NCBI GenBank assembly: GCA_003116875.1
Contig: BCKT01000020.1
Coordinates: 113,266 to 177,265, forward strand
DNA length: 64,000 nucleotides
DNA from: Takashimella koratensis
Lineage: Eukaryota; Basidiomycota; Tremellomycetes; Trichosporonales; Tetragoniomycetaceae
Direction of reading: 5' to 3'
Position numbers and translations under genes: made by a program. The notes below the pieces were generated by a model. That model did no database searches and was not told the DNA's origin. It saw nothing but the letters and a program-made list of their open reading frames with translations. Shown piece by piece: positions 1 through 11,214 of this stretch. Every line of letters starts with the position of its first letter. Positions within the stretch are counted from its first letter, which is position 1.

Positions 1-768
1 ATCTGGGTTCATGTGAAGCGGTTAATGGAAATCTTGGGTTAACCACCTCTCGGCGTGGTCGTCACGGGTACCGCCGTGGGTCGCTTGACGACGGCAACAG
101 GTTGGCAGGTGGGCGGCGAAGGGTATCCTGCCGTGCGCGAGGCAACCACAATCCAGGGTTGAGCGCCACGACAATGGTGAAAACGGGACCCGAAGTGCTG
201 TGTCTGTGGTATGTGGAAACTCGTGAGTCATGGGCTCGACGCATAGCCCGCGATTGGGTCATGGTCACTGATATGCAGGAGTGCAGGGAAAGCAAGAGGG
301 AGATGAGATGAAGGACTATCTTGACTGCCTTTGAATGCGTTGCCCAGGTGAGGCTGTGCCATCTTCGCTCGGTGACCCACCTTTGCAACCATCACCATCC
401 CTCCGAGGATCCACCGGTCGTCGCGGTAGTGCCGGAACAGACAAAACCGCTGCTCTCATCCCCCACAGACTTTGCTGGAACCTTCCATCGCCTTCGACGC
501 TACTCCCAGTCACTCTCGGTCACCATCGGTCAAAGGTGACGGGTAACGCCGGCGAACACGCCGCCCTTCTATCCCACAGAGGCGTTGAAACGTCAATCTC
601 GAGTAGTCAAAGGATCGACAATCGCGGCAACAGCGGCGCACAACTCTGATACGCTGGCATCGCTTTCTTCAGTCAAGATGAAAGCGCCTCATCCAAGGCG
701 TAGATGACCCTGTGAGATGCGTACATGCTTTGTTCACCTATGCATGCTATATGAATCTGGTTGCTTCT
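1..768. other. Intergenic or unassigned left edge
   Basis: No convincing gene was found. Several short open frames overlap on both strands, but none shows a domain or a run of consistent splice sites. The left part may belong to a gene outside the window. Confidence 0.4.
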
Positions 769-3700
769 TTATGCTTGAGCCTCCTCACCCTCCATTCCAT
801 CCACATGCACCTCTCCGTCCATGGCGTCAGACTCATCCTCCACCTCTGCTTTGGTATCCTCGTTCCCACCCACGCTCCTACGCCCTCTGCTCTTCGAGGC
901 GCCCGTCTTGACGCCGATCCCACCTGTACTCGCTCTCGGCCCCTTGCCTCGACCTGGACCTTTCATCTCCTTGTCCTCCTTTACCTTGACGGTCTTGCTT
1001 CTGATCCCCTTCTCCAGCTCTTTCCCCTTGGCTGGATCCTTCTCTTTCCCACCGACGCTGCGCCGGGGCTTGGACTTGGATCCCGAGACCGAAGACGATG
1101 GTGAGCTGGGGCCAACGTCCGGGGCAATCGGGGCGGCGCGCTTGGCGAGTGCAGGGGTGGTTGGCGGGGCGAGGTCGGACGGCGGTGGAGGTGGGAGAGT
1201 GAGAACCTGCCTGCCTGTATGTGTGTGAAGGGAGGTTACACTCGGTTCCCCGTTGGCGGCGTCTGTAGCATCGCCATTGGCCTTGGCTGTTAACTGTGTA
1301 GGCAAAGAGCTGTTTGGACCTGGGGGTACTGCCGCACTGGCTGTAGCAACATCACCCTCAACAGCCCCATCCCGTTCCGACGGGAGGCATCGGATCGGCT
1401 GCGTCTTGTCTAGCGGCCATACTCCAATGTACCAATTTGTTAATGGCGCAAGAGGCGGTTTCGACGGTCGCTGTGGCGCGCCATTCGCCCGGCTGTGTGC
1501 GATAGGTTGACCAGCTTCAAACGATGCCTTGACCTGCGAGCCAAGCGCTTTGGCATCGTCGTCCTCGGCATACACTTGTCGAGCGATGCACACTGATGCC
1601 GTCAGCGTTGAATTGAGCTTACATTCGACTTCTCTCACCATAGCCAAATCCATCCGACTTGACTTCTACGTCTACACCATGTGCGCCAGTCTTGAGACTG
1701 ATCACATCCCCGTGCTGCACCGACAGTTCACCCCACCTGACCCTCCCCGTCGCCGCTGTTGCCGATCGGCGAAACTTGATCATCCCATCGGATCCCAGGA
1801 AAAGAAACGCCACGATCGTGTCAGGTCCCACAGGGATGAGCTGGTGTCAGTTTCGACCAGCCCATGAGACTTACAGGATGAGCTGAAGTTGGGAGGTGCG
1901 GCGGCATTGCTGCGATGAGGAGCGAGTTGAGCCTGACGTCAGCACTGTACATTTTGCGCGACCTACTCAGCCTCGCCCGGGAAAACCCGGCCCATGCGCT
2001 CGTTGATGAGATCGGCGACCGCAAGGTGCACTGAAGACGCTATCTGCCACGGGGCAGTCGACTTGACAGCAAAATGGGCAATCTCAGGCGCGCCTTCAGG
2101 CCCAAGTTGCGCGGTGAAGAACGGTGAGAGTGCTCGTTCAGGTGCTTTCACAAGTCAGCAAATTTCCTTTGCTCCTCTTGACACTTGACGCCTACCTCGT
2201 CGACTGAACGGGGGCATTCGACTCCGCCGCCCAGACCCCGCCCGCTGCAGCTTGACCAGCGCATCATTGGCGACCGCATTTACGTTCTCGTGACTTAAAA
2301 CATGGAAAACGGCCGAACCCGACCCAAACGGCTCGTCGAGACCATGTCGGACAATCTTGATATCGTCCGCATAAACCGCTGCTGACCGTTTCATCGGGAA
2401 AGGCCACTGTGCGAATCCGTCATCCTGCCTCGTGCCCGTGCACACGGGGCGAGACGGATCCCGCAATGCTTCGTGCGTGAACACCTGATCCTCACCGCGA
2501 GGATTCGTCTCCTGACCATCAGCTTTGTCTCAGTCTCTTGCTCACCTCGCATGCCTCGCACTTCTCCACCCCCCAGGATCGGGCCTCGTTGGCACATCCG
2601 CACTTCTTACACACCCATCCTTGCCACCGATTTACATGCGCATCTTGCCGCCGTGCCACATAGATCGACTCTGGTGCCGCTGGCCGGAGTCGAAGACCCA
2701 GCTGCTCGGGTAACAACCGCGGCCAAACCCTGAGCGGGCCAGGCTTGCTCGATGTAGGTCCAACATGATCTATTGTCAGCTTTGTCCAGGCCTCAACCTA
2801 CCTGGCGAGCTTTTGGCATCTCCAAAGAGCCAAATGCACGATTCGTTCAAGCAGATATCACCCTGGGCGTACACCCTTGCTGACCGCCGTGAACACTGCG
2901 TACAGCTGTACATCCACTCTGGGTCTTCCGAGGTCTCTGCCGATTTGACTGTTGTCGAGCCTGAGATTCCCGGCCCACTGACAGGCCATGACGGCCGCGC
3001 ATCGATTTGGGGAAAGTACGGCGTGGGTTGCCGCTGCACTTCGTCTTCGCTTGACCACCAGCAGGTCGACTGTATCCCCTCACACCACTCGAATCGAAAC
3101 TTCCATACAACTTTTGTCGGCGCGTGCATCGGGCGCTCCTGCTCGACCTCGAAAAGTTTAATATCCAGTATTGGCTCGGTCTAACATGTTAGCTAACTCA
3201 ACCCAAAACTCACCCATGCATCAACAATCCAGAACCAGCCGAGCACGACAAAAGGCTGTGGGACTTTGAACGGCACCGGTGCGTAGTCGTTTGCAACAGC
3301 GACAGCGACAGGGGTTCTCGCTCGTTGCGCCATGAGGAGAGCCTCTACTGCGGGCGTCTCTGCAGGCGCGGACACACTGGCTGCCTTTGAGGCACTGCGA
3401 GAGGTGGTCGGGACGAGCTGGCCGATGGGCGAGGGTGTTGCCCGCAAGATCTCATCCGCGAGCGTATCTGGCCGTGGTGCATCGCTGACTCCCGATTCGA
3501 ATGGCGTATTGGCCTTGTCGCTAGCAAACACCCGCGGTCTCGATGGTCCACTATAGTCAGCTCTAAACCTTGATTGCCACGTACATGGAGGTTATAATCG
3601 TTCCCGTATCCTTCCCTGTACCCCAGAACCAGCCTTGCCCGGGCGTTTCTCCCTCCAGAATCACACCTCTCGCGATCCCACCAGCGCCAATCTCGACGCT

Positions 3701-4426
3701 CCCACCTTCCGTTGGGACCGGGTCACGGAGATACTCTGCCGCGGCCTGAAGGGCGCGCCGCGTCGACGCCCATAGCGGGCAATACCCCCGCATCTTGCCG
3801 AGCTCGGGCTTGCTCCTGTTCGCCTCGACACGGGCAAAGTACGCTTCGTCAGCTTTCGTGAGGGGGAGGTCTTCGTTGGCCACGCCAACGGGAAGCGCGC
3901 CAGAGGGCCGGTAGACGCGGGCACGCGAGCGTTTCGGGAGCGACCCGTCTGGGCGTAACGAGGTGGGGTCGATCTCGGACGCGGAGAGTTGGCGCTTCTT
4001 ACGGACGCGTTTCGTACGACCAGGGTCGTCTCCATTGGTAGTGTCCATTCCGGCATCTACGGGTCCACCGGTGGCGACGTCGCCATCAACGGGGTCAACG
4101 TCCATCTCGGAAGTCGCGACGGGAGAAGAGCGGCCCATGGAGATATCGGTGGGTTCTGGGACAGGATCAGGTTGGGTCGGCGCGGAGTGGACAGTGGGAA
4201 GGGCAGGTACGGGAATGGCTGGCGGAGGCATCAGGGGAGGAGGAAGTGGTTTGGAGGTTTGGTCGGGATGTGTCGAGATGCCGTTAGAGTGGGCAGCTGG
4301 TGTAGGTCGAGGTTGGGGAAGGGGAGGAGGGGGAAGTGATTGGAGTGGGGTAGAGGCAGCTGGTGCAGAGGCAGGACCAGGTGCAGGGCCCACGGGCTGC
4401 TCGCCAGTGGACGAGGGGGGCTCCAT
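769..4426 (-). CDS. AlkB-like 2OG-Fe(II) oxygenase-fold protein, probably inactive
   Basis: A gene of about nine exons starting at ATG 4426 and ending at the TGA at 769. The N-terminal exon is Pro/Ser-rich, then basic (GRTKRVRKKRQLS), followed by a CPLWASTRRALQAAAEYL segment that I recognise from a large basidiomycete AlkB-like family. A C4 zinc-finger-like stretch (WVCKKCGCANEARSW...CEAC) lies near 2600. The double-stranded beta-helix core is coded near 2150-1640 (LNSLLIAAM, IVAFLFLGSDGMIKFRR, QHGDVISLKTG). In relatives an HSD motif follows SAAYM, and His and Arg follow the HGDVL strand. Here the aligned stretches read PPHLPTSAHP and VDVEVKSDGFGYVCIA, so the HxD, the distal His and the 2OG-binding Arg all seem lost. 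The tail (residues coded 1500-769) is low complexity with basic RGKGPRASTGG and SRGRRSVGG repeats. The fold is fairly secure; loss of activity is inferred. Confidence 0.6.
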
Positions 4427-4855
4427 GGCTGGCTAGTGACGACCGAGGACGCTTCCAAGGATCATATGTAAGAGGGAAGAGTTTGGGAGCGTCGTGCTGG
4501 CAGGGGGACGGGATGAGCGCGAGTCGATTGTTATATTACGGTATCTTGCTCTCGTGTTCTTTTTTCTCAAAGTCGATGGTGATAGACCGGCCAACGGGCA
4601 CGGGAATGCACAGGGAGCGGGTAGAAGTCAAGTCTCGAGCAAGCCGTGTCGCCTGGTTGCGTTCTCGTCTCTCTTGGACGCTATTGTATAGCTAGAGAGA
4701 GAGATGAGATGGGCGGGAGATGAGGGGATGGGTCAAGGTGGAAAGCTAAAGTTGACATTTCTCGCCCAAATGACTGAAAATGAACCAAATCGCCAAACCC
4801 TATCTCAACTCTGCACCATCCCTCATACCTGCTCACCCACCTTAAGTCACTAACC
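4427..4855. promoter_or_regulatory. Divergent promoter between the AlkB-like gene and the transporter
   Basis: These 429 bp separate two divergently transcribed genes and hold no supported ORF. Pyrimidine-rich stretches precede the transporter ATG. No clear TATA box was seen. Confidence 0.45.
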
Positions 4856-6484
4856 ATGCTCAAGGCAATACAGGCCTATATCGCTCCCGAGCAGCCGCAG
4901 GGGTATCAGGCGGTCTCGACGAGCGACGTTGGGCCCGTTGGACCGTCTGCACCGATCCTCCCGCCCACACCGGTCGTCGCGACGCCGCACGCGCAGGAAG
5001 GGCTCCGGCATTCTCGCGGGGTGTACATCTGTTTCTGGGGGCTAGGCGCTGGCATCTTGCTCAGCTGGAATGGTCAGTTCAACTTTGACTTTTTCACCTC
5101 CGATTCCAATGCTGACAATCGTATAGTCCTTCTCAACACCTTACCCCTGCTCATCTCCTTCTTCCCCGTCGGATCGCCGTACCGCAACAGCCTTCCAAGC
5201 TACCTCTCGACTGTTTTCTGCTTCGGCAACCTCATCTTCCTCGGCACCGCTCAACGCAACGTTGACAAAGTAAGCTTCCCTTCTTCCCCTCCTTCCTCCA
5301 CCCAACTGACCTGTCCAGGTCCTCCCAGCGATTCGACTACACTGGTCCCTCCTCCTGCTACTCGCCGCGTCCATCTTCATCGCTTTCCCTGTCATTCCTT
5401 TCATCCTCCCAGCACTTTCCGCTGCGTCCTCACCTTTCCTCCTTCCCTTCCTCCTCCTTCTCACCCTCGTCCTCTCTATCTCATGCTCATTCCTCCAATC
5501 GGCAGTCTTCGCGCTCTCCGCGCTCTGGGGGTCGCAGGAGGTTCTCGCCGTCATGTCGGGTCAAGGTGGGATCGCCGTCCTCGTCTCTGGCGCCCAGTGC
5601 ATCATCGCCATTCTCTCCGCAGCGTCCCCGAGCAACGCAGGGTCTCAAGCTCCGCCTTCGATCGCCAGCAGCTCCGGCCTATGGGCAATGGGCGCAGCAG
5701 GGGCCGTCGCGTGTATCGCAGCTGAACGGTACCTCACCCGCCACCCAGAATACCACACCGTCCTCGTCCCGTTCGAGCACAGGAAGAGCGAGATCTCGGA
5801 CAGTGCAAAAGCAAGGAGAATGATGAGAGATGTATTCCAGAAGAACTTTGGGCTCGAACTCGCAGCGTTCTGGGCACTCGTTGTCACTTTGGTACGCGCC
5901 TGTCTTTGTCCTCAGCTAACACCCAGGCAATCTTCCCACCTATCACGACCATCATTACTTCTGTTCACGAGCCGCCCCCTCGTCTGCTTCAACCTCAAGT
6001 CTTCATCGCGCTTCATTTTCTCATCTTCAACACTGGCGACTTTGTCGGCCGTACCTACCTTCCCCCGTTCGCTCTTGCTGCCGGGATGCGACGGAGCCGC
6101 GTGGTTGCCTTTTCTTTCGCCCGAACCATCTTCCCCGCCCTCTTCCTCATGTGTCATATCTCCACCCGCTCCTCATCCGTGCGCGTACTCATCAACTCGG
6201 ACATTGCCTACTTTCTCATCCTTTTCGCCTTTGGCTCATCTAATGGGTACGTTCCATTCATCCCTACACCAACTGACACCAGATTCGTAACTTCCATGAC
6301 TATGATTCACTCGTCTTCGCCGACACTCAACCCTTCGATTTCCGAGGAAGAGAAGGATATCGCGGGCACGTTGACGGCGTTCTGTCTCGTTGCGGGGCTG
6401 GCGGGGGGAAGTATTTCGAGTTTTGCGTTCACCTACGCGGTGAGCGGCGGAACACCGGCTGGGGCAGTAGTTGGTGGACATTGA
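4856..6484 (+). CDS. Equilibrative nucleoside transporter (ENT/SLC29, Fun26-like)
   Basis: A multi-pass membrane protein expected to move nucleosides or nucleobases by facilitated diffusion; the yeast relative Fun26 acts in the vacuole. The N-terminal cytosolic tail of about 60 residues ends at GVYICFWGLGAGILLSWNG, the first ENT membrane helix. Later segments include NTLPLLISFFPVGSPYRN, LWGSQEVLAVMSGQGG (the ENT pore region) and IFNTGDFVGRTYLPP, which matches the family's conserved D-x-x-G-R signature. Splicing at about 5073-5126, 5270-5319, 5892-5927 and 6246-6282 joins the frames, with CTGAC or CTAAC just before the acceptors. The start chosen is the first ATG in a frame that stays open to helix 1. 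The last helix is followed at once by the stop, as in other ENTs. Confidence 0.85.
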
Positions 6485-6579
6485 GTAGGCGTGTGGTGTA
6501 TTTTTTCGCCTTGCATTGGTTTCATCTCGGCTTCTATGTACAGTTGGTTCCCGCTCCACATCTTGCTACTCCCTCGTGA

Positions 6580-7344
6580 CTACTCCTCCTCATAGCTTCC
6601 CTCTTGCTCTGTCCCAACCATGAGCGGAGTGATGTACAATTTGTATCCCCAAGTCGGGACCGGTTCTTCTCCTGCCCGGGAATATCGAAGTTTTTTGCCC
6701 CAAGGCCACTCCATGAGCTCTGCGTGGTGTCAGCATGACTTGTACATTCTTTGGTAACCTTACCAAAATGAAACTTCACGGTCTCATCGTCTACAACAAA
6801 CTGCATGAGCCGAGGCTTTGGGACTGTAGTGAGGTGGACGAGCAGGGGCGGTAGGAGGGTCTAGTTGTGTGAGCTGGTCCCGTTATTTCAAGTTGGAAGC
6901 CGGTGACCACCTACTTGAAGTGTTTGATCGATACTTGCGCTTTCCTGCGCCGAGGGTGTCACTCCTGCTTCCAGCTCCCTTATGGCCACCTTGACGATTC
7001 GGCTGGTAAAGTGATGGTCATCAGTAGAGGTCACGGCTGAAGCTGATCCGATTGATGAAGAAGGATTTAGGAGACCAGAGTAATAGGGCTCACTGGGTAG
7101 CCTTGACATGCAGGATCTTTTGAGTGCCAGGACGGAACGAAAAATTGGATGCCCTCTGTTCCTCGACGCCGTCCTCATAGTCGACTTGAACGTCAATGGC
7201 GTCAATGTCGGCAGCTTCCGAGCTGTCGCTAGTGGAGGGGTCGGCATCGGTCGGGGTTGAGATTCGAGGGAACGATGAGGTGGATGAGGAGCACGGGGTG
7301 AGTGCCGGAGGCGATGGAGTCGGGGTGGAGAGTGGGTAGACCAT
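6580..7344 (-). CDS. Unknown conserved-looking protein C
   Basis: A four-exon gene starting at ATG 7344. Exon 1 is Ser/Thr/Pro-rich then acidic. The following exons give TSRIVKVAIRELEAGVTP, a Leu-rich TLLPPLLVHLTTVPKPRL stretch, MQFVVDDETVKFHF and a basic-aromatic end (ELMEWPWGKKLRYSR) with the acidic tail EGSYEEE. Introns with GTAGGT and GTAAGG donors are clear for the last two junctions. The exon 1-2 junction needs an unusual GTTCCG donor and is uncertain. I do not recognise the family. It is divergent from gene D, from which 206 bp with a CA repeat separate it. Confidence 0.5.
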
Positions 7345-7435
7345 GATGCTGATGCTGAAGTGATCGATGAGGAGGAAGAGGGAGAGGAAGAGGGAGAGTC
7401 GGATGGAAGGTGATGACGCGAGGAGCGATCAACAG

Positions 7436-7436
<1 letters not shown>

Positions 7437-7478
<42 letters not shown>
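7437..7478. repeat. (CA)21 microsatellite in a divergent promoter
   Basis: A perfect 42-nt CA/TG run lies between the start codons of genes C (-) and D (+). Alternating purine-pyrimidine tracts of this length can form Z-DNA. Confidence 0.95.
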
Positions 7479-7479
<1 letters not shown>

Positions 7480-7550
7480 CCGCCACTTGACTTGCACCTT
7501 GCCTCATCCCCATCCTCTTCTCTACCATCGCCCATACAAACCGCAACACA

Positions 7551-8189
7551 ATGTCAGAGGATCCCCTCAACACGTTCAGAGCTCAGGAGCAAGAGCTGAT
7601 CGCCAAGCTCGTGGCCGCGATTTCTGCAATCACTCAACACCAGGCAGCGGCAGATGGCTACGAGGCGATCCTGAACCATCCCGTTCGTCTTCCCCTACTC
7701 TACTCTCACTCCCGTGTTCTTCATCCATCCTCTGTCCCTCCTCGCCTCTCCTCCCACCCATGCATGGTATCCTGACAGCAGTAGTACGACCTTGGGAAAA
7801 AAAGGTACTTCAAGTTCAAATTGGACCTCGACCAAGAGAACGTCAAGATCTCGGAATGGAAGGTTAAGGAGAAGGATTTGGTGGCAAGGCTGGAAGTCAT
7901 TCGAGCTCAGTTGCGTCCCGTGAGTCAACCGGCTCGGTTCATCAATGGTTTCCAAGCTCCTAACATGGTATCTTAAAAGATCGAGGAGAAAGCGTACAAG
8001 CGTCTCACCCTACAAGCCAAGATCATCGAATTGGAGCAAGCACGAGTCTCTATCTCGGCATCCATTTTCCAGATTATCGCGAGCTCCAAAAACACCATGA
8101 AGAAGGCATGCGAGGAACTCCGTACCGAAATGGACGCTCTGAACGAAAGAATCGAAAAACTCAAGAAGGACGTCGAAGACCTCTTCTAA
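7551..8189 (+). CDS. Small coiled-coil protein D, unknown
   Basis: Predicted at about 157 residues over three exons. It begins MSEDPLNTFRAQEQELIAKL and continues as almost uninterrupted charged helix: DLDQENVKISEWKVKEKDLV, then after the last intron IEEKAYKRLTLQAKIIELEQ, ending NERIEKLKKDVEDLF. Heptad-like Leu/Ile spacing suggests a coiled coil along most of its length. The first junction uses a GTTCGT donor and a GCAGTAG acceptor, which brings YDLGKKRYFKF into frame. No enzymatic motif was seen. Small kinetochore or tether coiled-coil proteins look like this, but nothing here allows a specific assignment. Confidence 0.6.
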
Positions 8190-8586
8190 ACTGCTCCATA
8201 TTCCTTCCCCCTTACCTCTCCGTTGTAATAAGTTACATGTAGCCACGAGCCATTTCCGATTCGCTTCACTATCCCATAGAAAAGTAAACCTCCCAAATCG
8301 CATGTAGAGAGATCTCTGGACTTGAGAGAGAGCTGGCCTGGGAGTTTGGTGATAGTCATTGACCACTGCTCTGAGCGTTTTTGTTGTTGTTTTGTTATTG
8401 TTGTCGAGTGGCGTCCCGTCCCTTGGGCAACATCAATCTTGGGCTCGTCCCCATCAATAGTCTCTCTCGCCATCACCATCACCATCACCGACTTTTTCTC
8501 TCTCCTCTTTTCCACTCTTCCTCTTTCACTCGTCCACCACTCAACTTTCAGCTGACACCCGCCTACCCATTGGGTGGATCCTCACC
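8190..8586. other. Intergenic, genes D to E
   Basis: The 3' UTR of D and the 5' region of E. A T-rich GTTGTTGTTTTG stretch and a CATCAC run (about 8470-8489) are present. The frame is open leftward from gene E, but that part has no coding character. Confidence 0.4.
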
Positions 8587-10804
8587 ATGCCTCCGCCTTC
8601 CCAATCCCGTGAGTTGCCCCTTCCTCCCGCATCTTCACCTTCCTTCCTGCTCACATGTCCCAGACGGCGGCGTCGGGAACAACCCACCTTCACTTCCCCT
8701 CCCACCCACACCCCTCCCACCCACCACCTCTTCCACCCATCCTCCTCACCCTGACCCTCACCCTCGACTCACGGCCCGGACCTCCCCAATCGCCTCTGAA
8801 GTCGGGATGCAACCTCGTCTGTCAAGACCAACTATGACTCCACCTTCCCAGCTTTGTGCCGGTACCTTGACGCCAGCCGCCACTCACCCTTCTCTCACTG
8901 GGTCCGGGTCCCTCTCTTCTCGCTCTGACGAAGCTCCCACCGCTCCTGTCGCCCTTGGTTCTCGGTACCATCGCAAAGACCCAACAAGTATCTCCAAGCT
9001 CGCTTCCAAGATCGCACCCGAGACCAAACCTACTCTCTCCGACCCAGACCCCAGCCCCCACTTGAAACCATCCGTATCCAAGCCCCGGCCGTCCAAGCCC
9101 AAGGCCCGTCCCAGAGCTAGTGGGAGCGAACCTCACCCTCTTGGCCCGCCAGGACAACTCAGTCGCCGCCTGGACCGCCTGATGCGCCGTTGGCTCGGGT
9201 ACGACGAGGTCACCATCACACCTGTCGCCGACCCTGTCCCTACATTGTCTTCTCCAGCTGCAGTTGGTGTTGCGTCGACCTCTTCAGTGACAGGAGCGAC
9301 TGAAGACATAGGTGATCCCACGCCCACTCCCACGCACCAGTGCTCTGACGAAGCTACGCCGCCCCCGCCGCCGGTGCCGCCACTTGCGAAGTCGATGCCG
9401 ACGACAGAACTACTCTCATTCGTCCGAGCTTCACGCCGCGTCCCTGGCGCACCTCTCACTCCTCCTCTCTCTCCCCACTCGAACAGCGGCACCCACTCGA
9501 TTCACGACACTTACTCGACTGCTCCACACCAGCCCATCTCCGACGCCACCCCGCTGCTCTACCCTCCCCCCCTGTCCATTCCCTTCTCCGCCCTCACCCC
9601 GACCGAACACACTTCGGCGATCCTCTCCGTCGTCCGCGCCGCGCACCTCGGCTTACTCGACCCCACCCTCATCCGTTATCCCGCCGCTATGAGAGTCTAC
9701 GATGTTGTCCGCCTCTTGTATACATGGATGTTGGACGCGTATGAGATTATTGCGATAGCCACGGAAAGGGTGGACGTGTTGGAGGAACAGTTGAAGGCGA
9801 TGGTGTTTCGGCCTGTCCCCGGGACGGCTACTTTGACCAGCACAAGCGAGCTCGACAAGCACAATGGCCACGACCGCGACAGGGACGAAAGACGAAGGGA
9901 AGAGACCGGCAAGATTGGTTCAGTGGGAAAAAATGACAAACTCAAGTCAGGCCCAAGTCCCACAGCCACAAACCGAAGTAAAGCTACCGAGCCCACCCCA
10001 ACTCCTACCAGGGACGATCTGATACAGGAGAACGGAAAGCTCAAGGACCAACTGGCGCGCGTGACGGAAGGGTTTGAGCGAATGCAGCGAGGCGCGGCGA
10101 TCACGAGGAAAGGGGTGATTGGGATGTCTGAGACGATTCAGAAACTCGAACGGCGAGTTCAAGAGCTTGAGAATCGTGATACCCAATCTTCCGCTTCTCA
10201 GTCGTCGCCATCACAACCTACATCTACCTCGGTAAAGAAGAAACCGCCTCCCACTCCAGTTCCATTTACCGCGGCGACACCTCCTGAACCGGGTGAGACG
10301 GTCTTTGGACCCGAACCGCCACCCAACTTTATCCGCCACAACTCGCCCACTGGCTCATCGACCTCATCGCTTCCGCCTCGAACTCCGCCAATCTTCTACG
10401 ACCCGTACATGTTCCCCGACGGTTTCCACCGGGACAATCTGACCGAGGACGATGATGAGGACTGGGACGAAGAAGGAGAGGGAGAGGGAGAGGTAGAGGG
10501 TGTAGAAGAATTCAAGATCCCATTGGGAACGTTGGAGTTTGTAACTCAGACAAGAGGGGATACGGCTAGGAAGGTGACGATTGATATTTCGGATCCAGCG
10601 TTTATGGAGACGCTGAGAGAGACGGCTACGGCGTTGTTTGGGTTGAAGAGGGGGTTGGGAAGAGGTGGGACGAAGCAGGGGATAGGAAGCGGGGCCAAGG
10701 TGAGAGGGAAGGGGAAGGGGACGGGGGAGGAGAAGGGGAAGGGGGAGAGTACAAAGGCGGCGGTGAACACTCTCATGGATCTGGATTTGGACGACCTCGA
10801 TTAG
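8587..10804 (+). CDS. Large Pro/Ser-rich protein E with central helices, unknown
   Basis: Starts at ATG 8587. A short first exon (MPPPSQS) splices with GTGAGT...CCCAG to HGGVGNNPP, and the rest is one long exon, giving about 720 residues. It is rich in Pro, Ser and Thr up to about residue 350. A helical block follows (MRVYDVVRLLYTWMLDAYEI, TERVDVLEEQLKAM), then a second predicted coiled coil (DDLIQENGKLKDQLARVTEG, SETIQKLERRVQELENRD). Next come an acidic stretch (EDDDEDWDEEGEGEGE) and a Gly/Lys-rich tail ending LMDLDLDDLD. No catalytic motif is visible. Architecture alone suggests a scaffold or regulator. Confidence 0.6.
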
Positions 10805-11214
10805 CTCGGGGATAATGACAACGGTCATGAGGCCGTCAATAGCGAGCACGAAGACGAATACGAAGGCGATCACCAAAAGCGAGAACGGCTGGAGCGTTAA
10901 CAAAACGTGACAAGATTGGTCTTTTGAAAAGGTTGGGATATTGTAAAGTAAGCAAACGAGCAGATCAACAGTACAGTAGTGTATGGTGTACCCCGCTCGT
11001 TCGTACTTTCGTGTATCTGTGATTTAGCGACTGTGGGCCATAGCTTCTCGTACACGGTAGTCCATTTCCGCGTCAACTGTGATTCCCCAGCATTCTCATT
11101 TCCTGTACACATTCATTGGCTTCCCATTCTTGTTCTCTACCAATTCCTACCAATTCCTCTTCATGCATCATTTCCTTTTTAACCTATCCATCTCTTCTTC
11201 ATCTTAATCCCTTC
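10805..11214. other. Intergenic between convergent genes E and F
   Basis: Shared 3' region of two convergent genes. Open frames here are short and unsupported. Confidence 0.45.
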
